This document shows positions 8,162 through 19,269 of a stretch of DNA of 64,000 nucleotides, in pieces. Source of the DNA: Kitasatospora paranensis. Lineage in GTDB: Bacteria > Actinomycetota > Actinomycetes > Streptomycetales > Streptomycetaceae. The stretch lies in assembly GCF_039544005.1 (NCBI RefSeq), contig NZ_BAABKV010000001.1, positions 124,001 through 188,000 of the forward strand, in the 5' to 3' direction. Each line of letters starts with the position of its first letter. The first letter of the stretch is position 1. Both the position numbers and the translations under genes were made by a program. Below the pieces are notes generated by a model. That model saw nothing but the letters and a program-made list of their open reading frames with translations, was not told the DNA's origin and made no database searches.

Positions 8162-9058
8162 ATGGCGCACCACCCGATCTCCGCTGGCACTGAGTCCGGC
8201 CCCTACGACTCCACCGACATGCGGATGCACCGCGCTTGGCTGCAGATGTGCGAGGACCCCCGGGCCGAGGTGGTCGTCGGTGGCTGGGCCGCCGAGAGCG
8301 AGCTCTTCTCCGACTGCACCGGCGCCGGCGACGTCCTGCAGCTGCTGAACGAGCTCTACCGGGCCGGCAACTGGACGGGCCACGACGCGCTTCTGGCCGC
8401 GCTGCTCGAGCGCGTGCCCCACAGCGGCTACGACGGCGAGGTCGCCTGGCTCGTCACTGTCCGTGCTCTGCTGCCGAAGGCGGCGCGGATGGCCCGCAGC
8501 CAGACGCGGCCGAGCATCGACTTCGAGGAGGCGTTCTCCGTCGTCGTCGGCGCCCTCTTCGAGGTCGTGCGTACCTACCCGCTGGAGCGGTGCCCGCAGA
8601 ACATCTACGCCGGCCTCGCCCTGCGCACCCTCACCCTGACCCGCCAGACCCTCGGCCACCTCCTCGACGACGCGCCCCTTCCCCCGGACGAGGTCGCCGA
8701 GATCGTCGACCGCCGACCGGCCGGCCACGAGTCGGAGCCCGAGGAGCGCTTCGAGCGCCTCAGCCTGCTCATGGACGCCACCGAGCTGCAGCTGCTGTGC
8801 GAGGACGACCACGAGCACATCCACAGCCACACCGCGCGGGCCGAACTGCTGCACCTGGTCGTCTGGGCCGTGCGCACCGGCGTCCTGCGGCCCGACGAGG
8901 CGCAGCTGCTCGCGAGCTACTACGTCGACGCAGATAGCCGCGACGGCCGGACCCCGCGCTCGATGGGCTCCGACGGCGACCGCGTCCGTAAGGCCCGCTC
9001 CCGCGCCGTGAGCCGGCTGCGCGCCGCAGACCACGCCGCGTACTGGCTGGCCGCATGA
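8162..9058 (+). CDS. Sigma-factor-like regulator heading the conjugation operon
   Basis: 298 residues; ATG 8162 with AAGGGA 10 nt before. The last ~50 residues (DEAQLLASYYV ... DRVRKARSRAVSRLRAADHA) look like a sigma region-4 / LuxR-type helix-turn-helix. The middle segment (FEEAFSVVVGALFEVVRTYP) could be a region-2-like helical part, but the -10 recognition residues are not obvious. It is the first gene of a run of overlapping conjugation genes, and may control them, possibly through the bipartite element; that link is inference. Confidence 0.55.
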   Translation: MAHHPISAGTESGPYDSTDMRMHRAWLQMCEDPRAEVVVGGWAAESELFSDCTGAGDVLQLLNELYRAGNWTGHDALLAALLERVPHSGYDGEVAWLVTVRALLPKAARMARSQTRPSIDFEEAFSVVVGALFEVVRTYPLERCPQNIYAGLALRTLTLTRQTLGHLLDDAPLPPDEVAEIVDRRPAGHESEPEERFERLSLLMDATELQLLCEDDHEHIHSHTARAELLHLVVWAVRTGVLRPDEAQLLASYYVDADSRDGRTPRSMGSDGDRVRKARSRAVSRLRAADHAAYWLAA

Positions 9059-9129
9059 CGCCCCGCCACGCCCACTTTCCTTCGCCAGTCCCGACCCGCT
9101 GCGCGAACCCGTCCACCGAGAGGCACCCC

Positions 9130-9405
9130 GTGATCCCCCATCAGACCCAACAGGCGCAGACCGAGGCCGTCGACACGGACGCGCGTACCGTCGTCGAGGC
9201 CAGGCGCCTGGTTCGCCGGCTCGCCACCGTGCTGGTCACCAGCCCCTTCGACGAGCGTGCACACACCGATCTCCTGGACTTCCTCACCAGCGGGGCCGCG
9301 GAAGCCCGCGCCGCATGGGGACGGCTCAACGCGCTCTCCGACCAGGAGCTCACCGCCAAGGCCCGCGGCGCGGTCCTCGGCGCGGCCGCCCGGGGGCGGA
9401 AGTGA
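9130..9405 (+). CDS. Hypothetical small helical protein
   Basis: About 91 residues from GTG 9130 (GAGAGG upstream); an earlier in-frame ATG at 9055 overlaps the previous stop (ATGA) and would add 25 residues. All-helical and charged (ARTVVEARRLVRRLATVL, HTDLLDFLTSGAAEARAAWG). The stop overlaps the next gene by 4 nt. Family unknown; conjugation operon member. Confidence 0.55.
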   Translation: MIPHQTQQAQTEAVDTDARTVVEARRLVRRLATVLVTSPFDERAHTDLLDFLTSGAAEARAAWGRLNALSDQELTAKARGAVLGAAARGRK

Positions 9406-10543
9406 AGCGCGGCCGCGGCCGCGCGCGCCGCAAGGACATCAAGCGCGCCACCTCCCTGCGGGACCTCGAGCTCCTCGACCAGGTCGAGGAGGACGTGGAC
9501 GGGGCGGAGCTGCAGGACGAGCCGACCGGTTGGCAGACCAGCACGGCCGCGATGGCCGGCGCGGCCCGCCTGGCCCGGGTCGGCGTGTGGGCGGCGCTGG
9601 TCGCCGGCCCGCTGCTCGGCGGGGCCGCGCTGCTCGGCGGATGCACCACCGAGGCCGCCGCACGGCCCACCCCCAGCGCCTCGAGCACGGCGGCGTCGGG
9701 CACCGGACCGGCCGGCTTCGCGCAGCTGTACGTCCAGGCCTACCTCGCCGCAGGCAACGGCACCGAGAACAGCGTGGCGCCCTACTACTCCGGCACCCTC
9801 GCGCTGAACAACCCGCCCGGGGCCCGCACCGCCGCCACCACGGTGGTCATGGCGACCACCGAGGTCTCGCCCGGCTACTGGTCGGTGACCATGGCGGCCG
9901 ACGTCGTCGTCCACCCGCAGGGCAAATCCGCGACCGACACCGGACTGCACTACTTCCAGGTCGGCATCGAGGCGACCGGCCCGGCGACGGCCGGCGGTGC
10001 GCAGCAAGGCGTCGGCCCGGTCGGCTACACCGCAACCTCGCTGCCCGCGGAGATCTCCGCGCCCAGCTCCCTGCGGCCCGGCGTCCTGGTCTACGGGGCG
10101 TCCACTCTCAGCAGCACCGATCCGGCGCAGGCCACCGTCAGCGGTTTCCTGGCCGCCTACCTGACCGGCACGGGCCAGCTCGGCCCGTACACCACGCCTG
10201 GCGTGGTCATGAGCCCGGTCAGTCCGGCGCCGTACTCCTCGCTCACCATCGCCGGGATCAGCGACGACAAGCCGGCCGGTTCCAGCGGCAGCACCGCGGT
10301 GCCCGCCGACGGCACGCTGCGCCGCGTCCTGGCCCAGGTCAACGCCACCTCCAGCGCCGGGACGTTCTCGCTGAACTACGCGCTCACCCTGCGCGCCCGC
10401 GCCGGGCGCTGGGAGGTCAACGCCCTGGACCTGGCCCCGCGGCTGTCCCCGGCGGCGCCGGCTCGATGCCGAGCCCGGCCGCCGGCACCACCCAGACCCC
10501 CGTCGCCGTGCCCGCGGCGACGGCCTCCACCGCAACCCCGTAA
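9402..10543 (+). CDS. TcpC-like conjugal transfer protein (VirB8-type fold)
   Basis: About 380 residues from GTG 9402. A basic cytoplasmic start (KRGRGRARRKDIKRA) precedes one membrane helix near residues 57-80. The exported part is two related NTF2-like halves, the first with FAQLYVQAYLAAGNG, the second with VSGFLAAYLTGTGQLGPYTTP. This is the plan of TcpC of Gram-positive conjugation systems, which organises the transfer channel at the membrane. A one-base loss near 10440 shifts the last ~30 residues to the frame ending at 10543. Confidence 0.75.
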
Positions 10544-10558
10544 GAGGAGTCCTGCACT

Positions 10559-10890
10559 ATGCCCGCATCCACGCACCCGGCCGCCGGCCAGGTCTACCTG
10601 GCCGGCGACATCATCACCTGGGCCAACACCAAGATCACGCAGCTGAACACGCTCGCGCTGGCCGCCGCCGTCCTGATGGCGATCATCGCCGTGCTGATGG
10701 CCTGGTGGAAGACCCGTTCCTTCGTCGCCACCCTGGTCGCCCTCGTGCTGGCCGGCCTGGTCATCTGGGCCATCAACAACATGACCAGCATCCAGAACAA
10801 GGTCGGCACCGAGGTCAACGCCTCCCGTCCCCTGCGGCAGCGGCGCCCGTGGTGCCCGGTCCTGAGCAGCACGGGCGGGCGGCGGCGTGA
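10559..10890 (+). CDS. Small two-helix membrane protein (TcpD-like)
   Basis: About 110 residues; ATG 10559 after AGAGGAG. Two membrane helices (TLALAAAVLMAIIAVLMAWW; FVATLVALVLAGLVIWAI). A one-base loss near 10830 moves the end to the frame stopping at 10890, which restores a 4-nt overlap with the next gene. Size and place, between TcpC- and TcpE-like genes, fit a channel or pilin-like component. Confidence 0.6.
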
Positions 10891-11531
10891 GCAGCGCCGG
10901 CGACGACGTCCTGATCGGCCGCTCCTACACCCGGGCGCGGCGCAGCCCGCTCGTGATCGGGAAGCTGCCCGGGGCGGGCCGGCTGCCAGGCGGACCGTAC
11001 ACGATCACTCAGATCGTGACGATGGTCCTGGTCTTCGTGGTGCTGATCATCACCAAGGCCGTCTGGGCGCACTTCGGGCCCGGCAACGTGCTGATCATGA
11101 TCGTCGTGCCGTGGGGCGTGGCGTTCGCGCTGCGGTACGCGCGGATGGACGGCCGGGACCCGGCCCGGGCGCTGCTGGGGGTCTTCACCTACGCGTCGAC
11201 CCCCCGCGCCGGGCGGCTGGCCGGCCGCCCGGTGCGGCCGCGGCGCCCGAAGCTGCTCGACACCCGGATCACGGTCAGCCCGCAGGTTCCGGCAGCGGCC
11301 TCCGAGCCGCTGCCGACCCCGCGGCCCGCGGCGCAGCCCGCCGCCGCACCGCGCGCCCAGCACGGCACCGGGCCGCAGCGGATCGCCCCGGCCGGGCCCC
11401 GGCCCGCCCCCGCGGACTCCCGGCCGGCGGCCCCCGCCCGCCCGAGCGCCGCCGGCTCGCGCTCGGGGGCCCGGACCCCGGCCGCGCGTACCGCGCTGCA
11501 GGCTCTTCTCGCCGAGCTCGGCGAGGACTGA
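10887..11531 (+). CDS. TcpE-like conjugal transfer membrane protein
   Basis: 214 residues from GTG 10887, overlapping the previous stop. Two closely spaced membrane helices at about residues 45-80 (IVTMVLVFVVLIITKAVWA; NVLIMIVVPWGVAFAL), then RMDGRDPARALLGVFTYASTPR, a short segment typical of TcpE/PrgI-like proteins. The tail is a long Pro/Ala-rich disordered region. Likely partner of the VirB4 ATPase that follows. Confidence 0.65.
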   Translation: MSSAGDDVLIGRSYTRARRSPLVIGKLPGAGRLPGGPYTITQIVTMVLVFVVLIITKAVWAHFGPGNVLIMIVVPWGVAFALRYARMDGRDPARALLGVFTYASTPRAGRLAGRPVRPRRPKLLDTRITVSPQVPAAASEPLPTPRPAAQPAAAPRAQHGTGPQRIAPAGPRPAPADSRPAAPARPSAAGSRSGARTPAARTALQALLAELGED

Positions 11532-11575
11532 CCCCTCTTCCATTCCTCTCCTTCTCTCGCTCCTCGGAGGACGAC

Positions 11576-14145
11576 ATGCGTCTGCCCGTTCGCCACATCA
11601 GCGGCAACCTCATCTGGACCACGAGCGCGTCGGTGTGGGGCGTGTGGCGCGTCGAGTCCGACAACTACGCGCACGCCTCCCGTCAGACCAAGCGTGAGCG
11701 CCTCGACCAGCTCGAGGCGCTCTTCAAGGCCCTGCGCGGCGAGGTGCTGCTGCTGAGTCTGTGCCCGCAGGTCGACGCCGCGTCCGTGGTGGACCGGATG
11801 ACCTCCGGCGTGGACCTGGACAAGTCCCCCGAGCTGGTCGAGCTGTCCTGGAAGGTGCTGCGCCAGCTGGAGGAGCTCAAGCTGACCGGCCGGGTCGACT
11901 TCCTCGCCATGCCGCTGTCTCACGCGGACTTCAAGGAGAGCCTGCGCGCCGTCACCGCCTCGGCCACCGCGGAGGTGATGGGCTCGCTGGGGCTGCTCCC
12001 GCCGGCCGTCTCTGCGGGCGAGGTCTCCCGCCGCATGACCCAGGCGCGGCGCCTGGCGGCGACCTGGCCCTCTGGGGTCCGGCTGCGGCCGGCCAGCGAG
12101 GCCGAGATCCTGTGGATCTACGCCCACAGCGCGCGGCGCGGGCTGGAGGAGCCGCTGCTGCCGGAGGACGGCGCTGCGCGCGGCATCCGCGGCCGCGGCC
12201 GCACGGTGGCCGCACACGCCCAGGTCCTCCTGGACGAGGGCGGCCGCGGGCAGCTGTCCTCGAAGGCGCCCACCAACCCGCTCAAGCACAAGTACCTGCG
12301 GGCCGAGACCGAGTACGGCAGCAGCTACCAGGCGTTCTGCGTGATGTCGGAGATGCCGGACTCCTTCGTCTTCCCCGGCTCCGAGTACCTGTCCGCGCTG
12401 GACGAGTTCTCCTTCCCCGTCGACTGGTGCGTGCGGCTGAACATCGAGTCCGGTGCCAAGGCGGAGCCGCGCTCCCGGCGCCGCGCCAACGAGCTGGCCC
12501 ACCAGTACACCGAGTACGACGGCGACGTCGCTGGCGTGCCCGCGCACCTGGACAAGGACACCGCGTCCCTGGACGAGTACCGCTCCCGGCTCACCTCCTC
12601 CTCCACCGAGGTGGAGATCCGGGCGTCGGTGGCCATGTGCGTCTGGGGCGACTCACCTGCCGACCTGAACGAGCAGATGGCCGCCCTGCGCAACCACTTC
12701 GGCGGCAGCGACTACACCCTGGAGCGCCCGGCCGGCGACCAGGTCAACCTGTTCCACGCGATGCTGCCCGGCGCCCGAGCGCCGCGGGTGATGAACGACT
12801 ACGCGCAGATCCTGCTCGCGAAGGACTTCGCGATGGGGATGCCGTTCTCCGGGCAGGGCCTGGGCGACGACGCCGGCTCGCTGTTCGGCCTGCAGCTGTC
12901 CGGCGGCGGCGTGCGCCCCGTGCTGCTGGACTTCTCCCACGGGCCCAGGGTCAACGTCGCCGCGAACGCCGCGTTCATCGGCGAGCTCGGCTCGGGCAAG
13001 TCGGTGGCCCTGAAGGCGGCGCTGTACTCGATCCTGTCGACCGGTCACCGGCTCGCCCGGGCCGCCAGCCGCGGCCGCGGCCTGGTCATCGACCGCACCC
13101 CGCAGCGCGAGTGGGTCCGCTTCGTCGAGGCCTGCCCCGGTACCACCCAGGTCATCGACGTCGACGAGAGCGCCGGCCTGAGCCTGGACCCCCTGCGGGT
13201 GTTCACCGGCCCGCGCGCCGCCCGCTACGCCGAGAGCTTCCTGACCCCGCTGCTCGACATCGCCTCCATGTCCGTCGAGGGCGTCACCCTCGCCGAGGCC
13301 ATCGAGGCGACCAACACCGGCACCGACCGCAGCATGCAGGGCCTGATCGACACCCTCGTCGAACGGGCCCGCACCTTGGACCCCGACGAGCCCAACGACG
13401 ACGCGGTGCGCGCCGCCGCCAGCGAACTGGTCCGCAAGCTCCGCTCGCTCGCCAAGAAGGACCTCGGCCGGGTCATCTTCGACCCCGCCCTGCCGGTGGT
13501 CCGGGTCTCCGACGCCGACTCGATCGTCTTCGCCGTCTCCAGCCTCAAGCTGCCCACCAAGGAAGAGCTCGACGAGCACCGCCTCTCGCGGCTGGAGGTC
13601 GAGAAGAAGTTCGGGTGGCGGCTGATGTACCTGGTCGCCGCCCTGTGCAGGAGATCGCCTTCCTGTCCGAGGCCGAGTTCACCGGCGTCTTCTTCGACGA
13701 GTGCTGGTGGCTCTCCTCCAGCCCCGAGGGCCTGGACCTGATGCTCGAGATCGTCCGCGACGGCCGCAAGCACAACGCCGGCCTGTTCGCCGCCAGCCAC
13801 GACCCCTACGACATCGGCCCCGACAACGAGCAGGGCGAGAAGATCCGCGGCCTGATCACCCACGCCCTCGTCTTCCGCCAGCGCTCCCGTCAGCTCGCGG
13901 CCCGGGCACTGGAGTTCCTCGGCCTGGACGGCACCGACCCCACCATGCTCAAGGTCGTCACCGAGAACCTCTCCCCGGTGAACGTTGCTGATGCCGAGCG
14001 TGTGTACCGCGCCGGCGAGTGCCTCTACCGCGACCTCAAGCGCCGCATCGGCGGCATGAAGGTGCTGATCCCGGCCGACGAGCAGGCCGCCGACGCGATC
14101 CACACCACCCCCGGTGAGCTCACCGGCGCCAAGGGCCGCTCATGA
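11576..14145 (+). CDS. VirB4/TcpF-like conjugation ATPase
   Basis: About 856 residues; ATG 11576 after CGGAGGA. It energises assembly of the transfer channel. The N-terminal half is the VirB4 accessory domain; the ATPase domain has Walker A IGELGSGKSVAL (about residue 470) and Walker B VFFDECWW (about residue 705). The C-terminal end carries arginine-rich sensor segments (LVFRQRSRQLA). Reading shifts frame once near 13640 (CCCTGTGCAG); Walker B lies after the shift. The stop overlaps the next start (ATGA). Confidence 0.85.
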
Positions 14146-16590
14146 GCCGCCCCACCGTCGCCCGCACGGGCGCGCCCCGCGTCGGGCGCAGCGGCGGCCG
14201 CGGCCGGCGTATCGCGCTGGTCGCGATCCTCCTCGGTCTGCTGATCACGCTGTTCACGTCGATCGCCTGGGCCGACCCGCCGGTCCCGAGCCCGACGCCG
14301 GGCCCGGGCCCTCCGCGCCCGGCTCCACCCCGACCGCCACTCCCACCCCGACGCCTCAGCCCACCCCGACCGCCACCAACCCCAGCGCCGTCCCCCCATC
14401 AACCCGACGCCGTCCCCCGGGCTGACCGGCGTGGCCGACGACCCCGGCCCCGAGAAGAACCTGGCAGACCCTCCGGGCAGCAGCGGGATCCTGGCCCCGT
14501 TTAACGCCCCGGACGAGTACGGCGCCCCCATGCAGGTCTACACCGTCAACGTCGACACCGGCTCCTGGGACGACTTCGACCTGAAGATCTGGGGCTTCCT
14601 CACCTCGCTGTTCTTCACGATCGCCAAGTGGCTCGTCGGCTTCGTGTGCTGGTTGGTGACCTGGGCTCTGAACTTCGGCCTTGCAAAGATCATGGTCACC
14701 CCGGTGGCCGACATCTCCGGGACCATCCGCGACCAGGTCATCAACCGACTGGGACTCCCCGGACTCTTCCTGACCTTCGCAGCGCTGTTCGCCGGCTGGC
14801 ACATCCTGTTCCGGCAGCGCAGCCGCGGCTTCGCGGAGGCCGGCATCTCGCTGGTCGTCGCCGCGATAGCCACCACCGTCCTGCTCGCGCCCGCCCAGGT
14901 CCTGCTGGGCACCGACAACGCACCCGCTGCCCAGGGCTCCGACATGCTGCTCAGCAACGACGGCGTGGTGGGCAAGGCCAAGGACCTGTCGCTGCAGGTG
15001 TCGAACCTGGTCCTCTCCCAGGATCCGGGCAAGTCCTCCGCCGACCCGACCTCGGTTTCCTCGCCGATCACCACCGGGCTCGTCAACGCGTTCGTGGTCA
15101 TGCCCACCGAGCTGATGACCTACGGGAAGATCTTCACCGGCGACTGCGCCAAGGCCTACTCGACCTTGAGCATCGTCGCCTACAACGCGTCGAACCTGCC
15201 GTCCGGCCAGGTGCTGGAGACGCGGTACATGAACCAGATCAACGACGCGGCGAACAAGTTCAAGGACGCCTGCAAGACCAAGGACTTCAGCCCCAGGGCG
15301 CAGAAGGCCTCCGCGGACACCACGTTCAGCGCCCTGTTCGTGGTACTCGCAGCGATCATCTGCGTCATCCTGATCACCCTCGTCAGCGGTGGGTTCCTGG
15401 TCGCTCAGGGCTGGGTGGCGTTCGAAGCCATCCGCGCTCCCTGGGCGCTGACGGTCGGCATCCTGCCCGGCGGAGGCCGCGCCACACTGTGGCGCTGGGT
15501 GGCCGCCCTCATCAAGGCCGTTCTCGCCGTCGTTCTCAGCGTCCTGTTCCTGGCGATCTTCATCCTGATGATCCTCGCCCTGCTGAAGTCCGACACCGGC
15601 AGCGTCCTCGCGGTGAAGTTCGTGTCGATCGACCTCGTCGCCGTGGCCGGCCTGGCTGGCCACAAGAAGATCAAGGAGACCGCCCGGCAGGTCGCCGTGG
15701 GCATCAACCGCAAGCTCGCCAACGCCAAGGTCGGCGGCGTGGGCCGCTCCGCCTTCGCCACCCCCGGCCGCTGCGCGGAGACCGCCCTCTCTCAAGCAGA
15801 TCTGGGGCGAAGGCCGGTCAGAGGCCCGCAAGGTCACCCAGCCGCTCGCCAAGGTCGGACGCACCGCCAAGGACCTGTGGGTCGGCCCGCAAGCCGGACG
15901 ACGAGGCGCAGCCAAGGGCGGGCGCCTGGGCAAGGCCGTGCGCGCCGCCACCACCGTGGCCACCGCGGTCGGCACCGGCGGAACCGCCGCGGCAGCCAAG
16001 GTCGCAGCGCAGCAGGCCTCGAAGACGGCGCTCACCAAGCGCCTCGCCGCCCGGATGTCGAACACCCGCGGCGGCCGTGCCACGCTCGCCGCCGGCAAGG
16101 CGGCGGCCGGCACCACGAAATTCGCCGCCAAGTACGGCCTCCTCGCATCCCCTGCGGGTTGGCCGGTCGGCATCCCCGTGGTGCGGCAGCCGCCAAGCGC
16201 GGAGCGAGCACCGCCACCAAGAAGACCAGCGCGGCGATGGCCCGCGTCGAGACCAGGCTCGGCGGCGCGGCCAAGAAGCAGTGGGGCGAAGCCAGGGCCT
16301 TCGGCAAGGAGTACGCGGACAACTCGAGGACGGCCGGCCGCGCGGTGCGCCGTGGTGCGAAGTTCGTGGCGAGCTCCGTATGGGACTCCTCCGGCAACCA
16401 CGCATCCCCGTCGGCCATGCCGAAGAAGCCGACGCCCGGCCCGGCCCGGCCGCCGGCCACCCCCACCACCCCGGCCCCTGCCCCGGCCGCCGCGGCCCAG
16501 GACTCCCCCGGCACCCCGCCCGCGGGCCCGCCACGGCCACGGCGCCGAGCCACCCGCCCGGCGGGGCCGGCGGGCGGAGGTAGGCCGTGA
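14142..16590 (+). CDS. VirB6/TcpH-like polytopic channel protein
   Basis: About 815 residues once frames are joined. It begins with a signal-like segment (RIALVAILLGLLITLFTSIAWA), a Pro/Thr linker, then membrane helices (LTSLFFTIAKWLVGFVCWLV, LFLTFAALFAGWHILF, GISLVVAAIATTVLLAP, ALFVVLAAIICVILITLVSG, VLAVVLSVLFLAIFILMILAL). The C-terminal tail is basic and Ala/Lys-rich, with Pro-rich end. This matches VirB6-type inner-channel proteins. Frame changes are needed near 14305, 14395 (both C-runs), 15760 and 16180. GTGA overlap to the next gene. Confidence 0.7.
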
Positions 16591-17764
16591 CGGGCAAGCA
16601 GAAGGCACTGGTCGCCGGGGCCGTGCTCACTCCCTGCGTCGGATTCGTCCTGCTGCTGGTCGTGATCGTCGCGGTCCTGAACGGCAGCATGTCGGCCCAG
16701 GCGGGTCAGGCCGGCCAACCGGGCGTCGTCTCCAGTGTGGCCGGGATCCCGCCGGTGCTGCTGAGCGCGTACAACAACGCGGTCGCCAACCTGCCGAAGC
16801 TGCGCCCGAACTGCGCCGGCATGACCTGGTCGCTGCTCGCCGCGATCGGCGAGGTCGAGTCCACCCAGGCCTCCGGCAGCTCCATCGCGCCGAACGGGGA
16901 CATCAGCCCGCCGATCTACGGTCCCCTGCTGGATGGCTCGGCGCCGGCGGCAACACCTCGCCCATCTACAACTCCACCGACGCGGAGAGGCAGCTTTCCG
17001 GCGGCAGCACCTACGCACGGGCCGCCGGCCCGATGCAGTTCATGCCGGCCACCTGGATCAACGACGGACAGGACGGCAACAGCGACGGCGCCAGCAACCC
17101 GCAGAACGTCTTCGACGCCGCCCTGACCACCGCGACGTACCTGTGCGGGACCGGCACCGCCGACCTGCGCAATCCGGAAGAGCTCCGGGCCGCGATCCTG
17201 CGCTACAACCACAGCCAGACCTACGTGGACGAGGTCCTGCAGTGGAAGACCACCTACGACCAGATGGGGCAGACCGCCGGCAACGGGCCCCTGGTGCCCG
17301 GCGGCAGCGCCCGCGGCCAGGCCGTGGTCGCCGCCGCACAGCGGGAGATGGCGCAGAACATCCCCTACTCCTGGGGCGGCGGCGGCACCGCAGGCCCCAG
17401 CGTCGGCTTCTGCGACGGCAAGAACGGCTACCTCAACGGCGTCTGCCAGGCATCGCACACCGTCGGCTTCGACTGCTCGGGCCTGTCCCAGTACGCGTAC
17501 GGCCAGGTCGGTGTCTCCATCGACCGCACCGCCCAGGCGCAGTACGACGGCGCCCCCACCAAGATCCCGTTGTCGGTCGGCCTGGCCGCCCTGCAGCCCG
17601 GCGACCTCGTGTTCTTCAGCCTCAACCCGGGCAGCGGCCAGGGCATCTACCACGTCGGCATCTACGTCGGCGGCGGCCAGATGATCAACGCCGCCCACAC
17701 CGGAACGAACATCCGCCAGGAGCCGGTCTGGATGAACAGCTACACCGGCGGCGGCCGCTACTGA
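16587..17764 (+). CDS. Two-domain cell-wall hydrolase (SLT + NlpC/P60), TcpG-like
   Basis: About 392 residues from GTG 16587. One membrane anchor near residues 8-32, then a lytic-transglycosylase domain with the catalytic Glu context LLAAIGEVEST and GPMQFMPATW, and a C-terminal NlpC/P60 peptidase with catalytic Cys in FDCSGLSQYAYG and His in YHVGIYVGGG. It opens peptidoglycan for the transfer channel. A one-base loss near 16925 splits the SLT domain. Confidence 0.85.
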
Positions 17765-17830
17765 CCCCGTTCCCCTCACCGCCCGCCGGCCCGCGCCCAA
17801 CCTCCGCCCGTTGACCGAGGAGCGAGAACC

Positions 17831-18457
17831 ATGACCACCCGCCCGGCCTCCCGCAGCGCCCGCCGCCCGCTCATCGCCTCGGCCTCGCTGCTCGCCCTCG
17901 CGGCCACTCTGCTGCTCCTACCCAACGGGCAGCCCCGGGGACAGGCTCCGCTGCCCGTCAAGCCATCCACTCAGCCCGCCACCAGCACGAGCGTCCAGAG
18001 CGTCCCGACCCCGGCTGCGCAGGCGTCCCGCGCAACCTCGCCCGCACCCGCGGCGCCCAGCACTCCCGGACCGCACCGGCCGACCTGCTCGCCGGCGACA
18101 TGCCCGACAGCTACCTGCAGCAAGTCCTCGAGCAGACCCAGCCGGCCGACCTCCCGGCCGCGCAGGAGAAGCAACTCGTCGCCCAGGCCGACCAGGTCCT
18201 CCTCGCCGACCTCACCGGCCAGGGCCGCTCCGCCTTCCTCCTACTTCGGCGGCCAGACCGCCACGGCCGCCTGGTCGCACGTCCGCGTCCAGGCCGGCAT
18301 CGCACGCCGTCACCCCGGCAGCAGCAGCCAGGTCGACGCCCACCTGGTGTACGCCGGCACCGACCCGCACGGCCAGGCCCAAGAACGCCAGACCGTCACC
18401 ATCGTGCTCGCCCAGGCCCCCGGCGATGGCGGTTGGCAGCCGGTCGGCGCACCGTAG
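17831..18457 (+). CDS. Membrane-anchored accessory protein
   Basis: About 208 residues; ATG 17831 after GAGGAG. N-terminal anchor (LIASASLLALAATLLLL), a Thr/Pro linker, then a folded part with DSYLQQVLEQTQPADLPA and a C-terminal strand-rich end (QVDAHLVYAGTDPHG). Frame changes are inferred near 18060 and 18235. Last gene of the first conjugation operon; role unknown. Confidence 0.55.
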   Translation: MTTRPASRSARRPLIASASLLALAATLLLLPNGQPRGQAPLPVKPSTQPATSTSVQSVPTPAAQASRATSPAPAAPSTPGPHRPTCSPATCPTATCSKSSSRPSRPTSRPRRRSNSSPRPTRSSSPTSPARAAPPSSYFGGQTATAAWSHVRVQAGIARRHPGSSSQVDAHLVYAGTDPHGQAQERQTVTIVLAQAPGDGGWQPVGAP

Positions 18458-18657
18458 CAGCAGCTCGTGGGCCTGTAGCGATCCTGAAAACGTAGGTCGA
18501 AGCCGTCGCCGCCACCATGTCGAAGTCGCCCACGTCCACCTGTGGACCGGCGACAAGGGCGGCTCCCTCCGCTCCTGTCAGCCGCCCCGCTCCCGCCGGA
18601 GGCTATCCGCACTGCACGGCCGCGGCTCGTCAGCCCCCGGAAAATTCCTCACCGTCA
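18458..18657. other. Intergenic, operon boundary
   Basis: The gap between the two conjugation operons (18458-18753) is about 300 nt. No gene seen; its notable content is the bipartite element at 18658. Confidence 0.5.
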
Positions 18658-18690
18658 CGGTCACACCGGCCGCCTCGCCGCCATCTATGG
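18658..18690 (+). promoter_or_regulatory. Bipartite element CGGTCACACCG-N12-CCATCTATGG, copy 2
   Basis: Identical blocks and gap to copies 1 and 3. It ends 63 nt before the gene at 18754 and marks the start of the second conjugation operon. Confidence 0.7.
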
Positions 18691-18753
18691 AGAGGCGACA
18701 GGCCAGCTCCGTCCCCGGCCTTGGCGCCGGGGCCCTTGGAAGAGGACATCCGC

Positions 18754-19269
18754 ATGACCGTCGTCGATGTGATCGACTCCATTCTCGGCGTCGCCTCGCA
18801 CGCGCCCAGGCTCGCGCAGTCCGCCGGCCCGGCCGTGGCGGCCAATCTCCCCGGCATCGTCCTGGTCACCGCGCCGCTGCTGCTCCTGCTCGCTGCCGGG
18901 CAGATGGTGCTGGCCCGCCGTGCACTCGCCGACCGGGCCGGCGTGGAGCTCCTGCCCCGCCCCGGCTTCGACCCAGGAGAGGAGGACATCCTGCGCTTTG
19001 TCCACCAGCTCGTCCGCGCGCAGGCGAGCGCTTCCCGCTGGCACCTGACACCCCGCCGGGCCACCGCGGTGCGGATCCGCCTGACGTCGAGCGGCGGCCC
19101 GCCCTCCTACAGGGTGGAGGCCCGCAGCCGCACCCTGGCCCTGATCAGCCGTCACGCCTACGTCGGCTGCGAGCTGCGCGACCCCGAGCAGGAGCTGACC
19201 GCCGCCTCGGGCGTCACCATCACCTTCGAGGGCCCGGCAGACCTCGAGACCACCGGGGTGGCCGCCTGA
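18754..19269 (+). CDS. Conjugation operon membrane protein
   Basis: 171 residues, intact. One strong membrane helix near residues 30-55 (LPGIVLVTAPLLLLLAAGQMVLA). The soluble part holds FDPGEEDILRFVHQLVRAQASASRW and a C-terminal strand pair. The stop overlaps the coupling-ATPase start (TGATG), pointing to a membrane-adaptor role for that ATPase. Family not recognised. Confidence 0.6.
   Translation: MTVVDVIDSILGVASHAPRLAQSAGPAVAANLPGIVLVTAPLLLLLAAGQMVLARRALADRAGVELLPRPGFDPGEEDILRFVHQLVRAQASASRWHLTPRRATAVRIRLTSSGGPPSYRVEARSRTLALISRHAYVGCELRDPEQELTAASGVTITFEGPADLETTGVAA

Noticed and set aside
2368..9034. Very long antisense frames over the XRE, replication and sigma-like genes
   Set aside because: They are shadows caused by GC-rich third positions; composition is Arg/Pro/Gly-rich without motifs, and the opposite strand carries recognisable domains.
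13620..13660. Programmed frameshift in the VirB4-like gene
   Set aside because: No slippery heptamer with downstream pseudoknot is evident, and similar breaks occur in about 30 unrelated genes.
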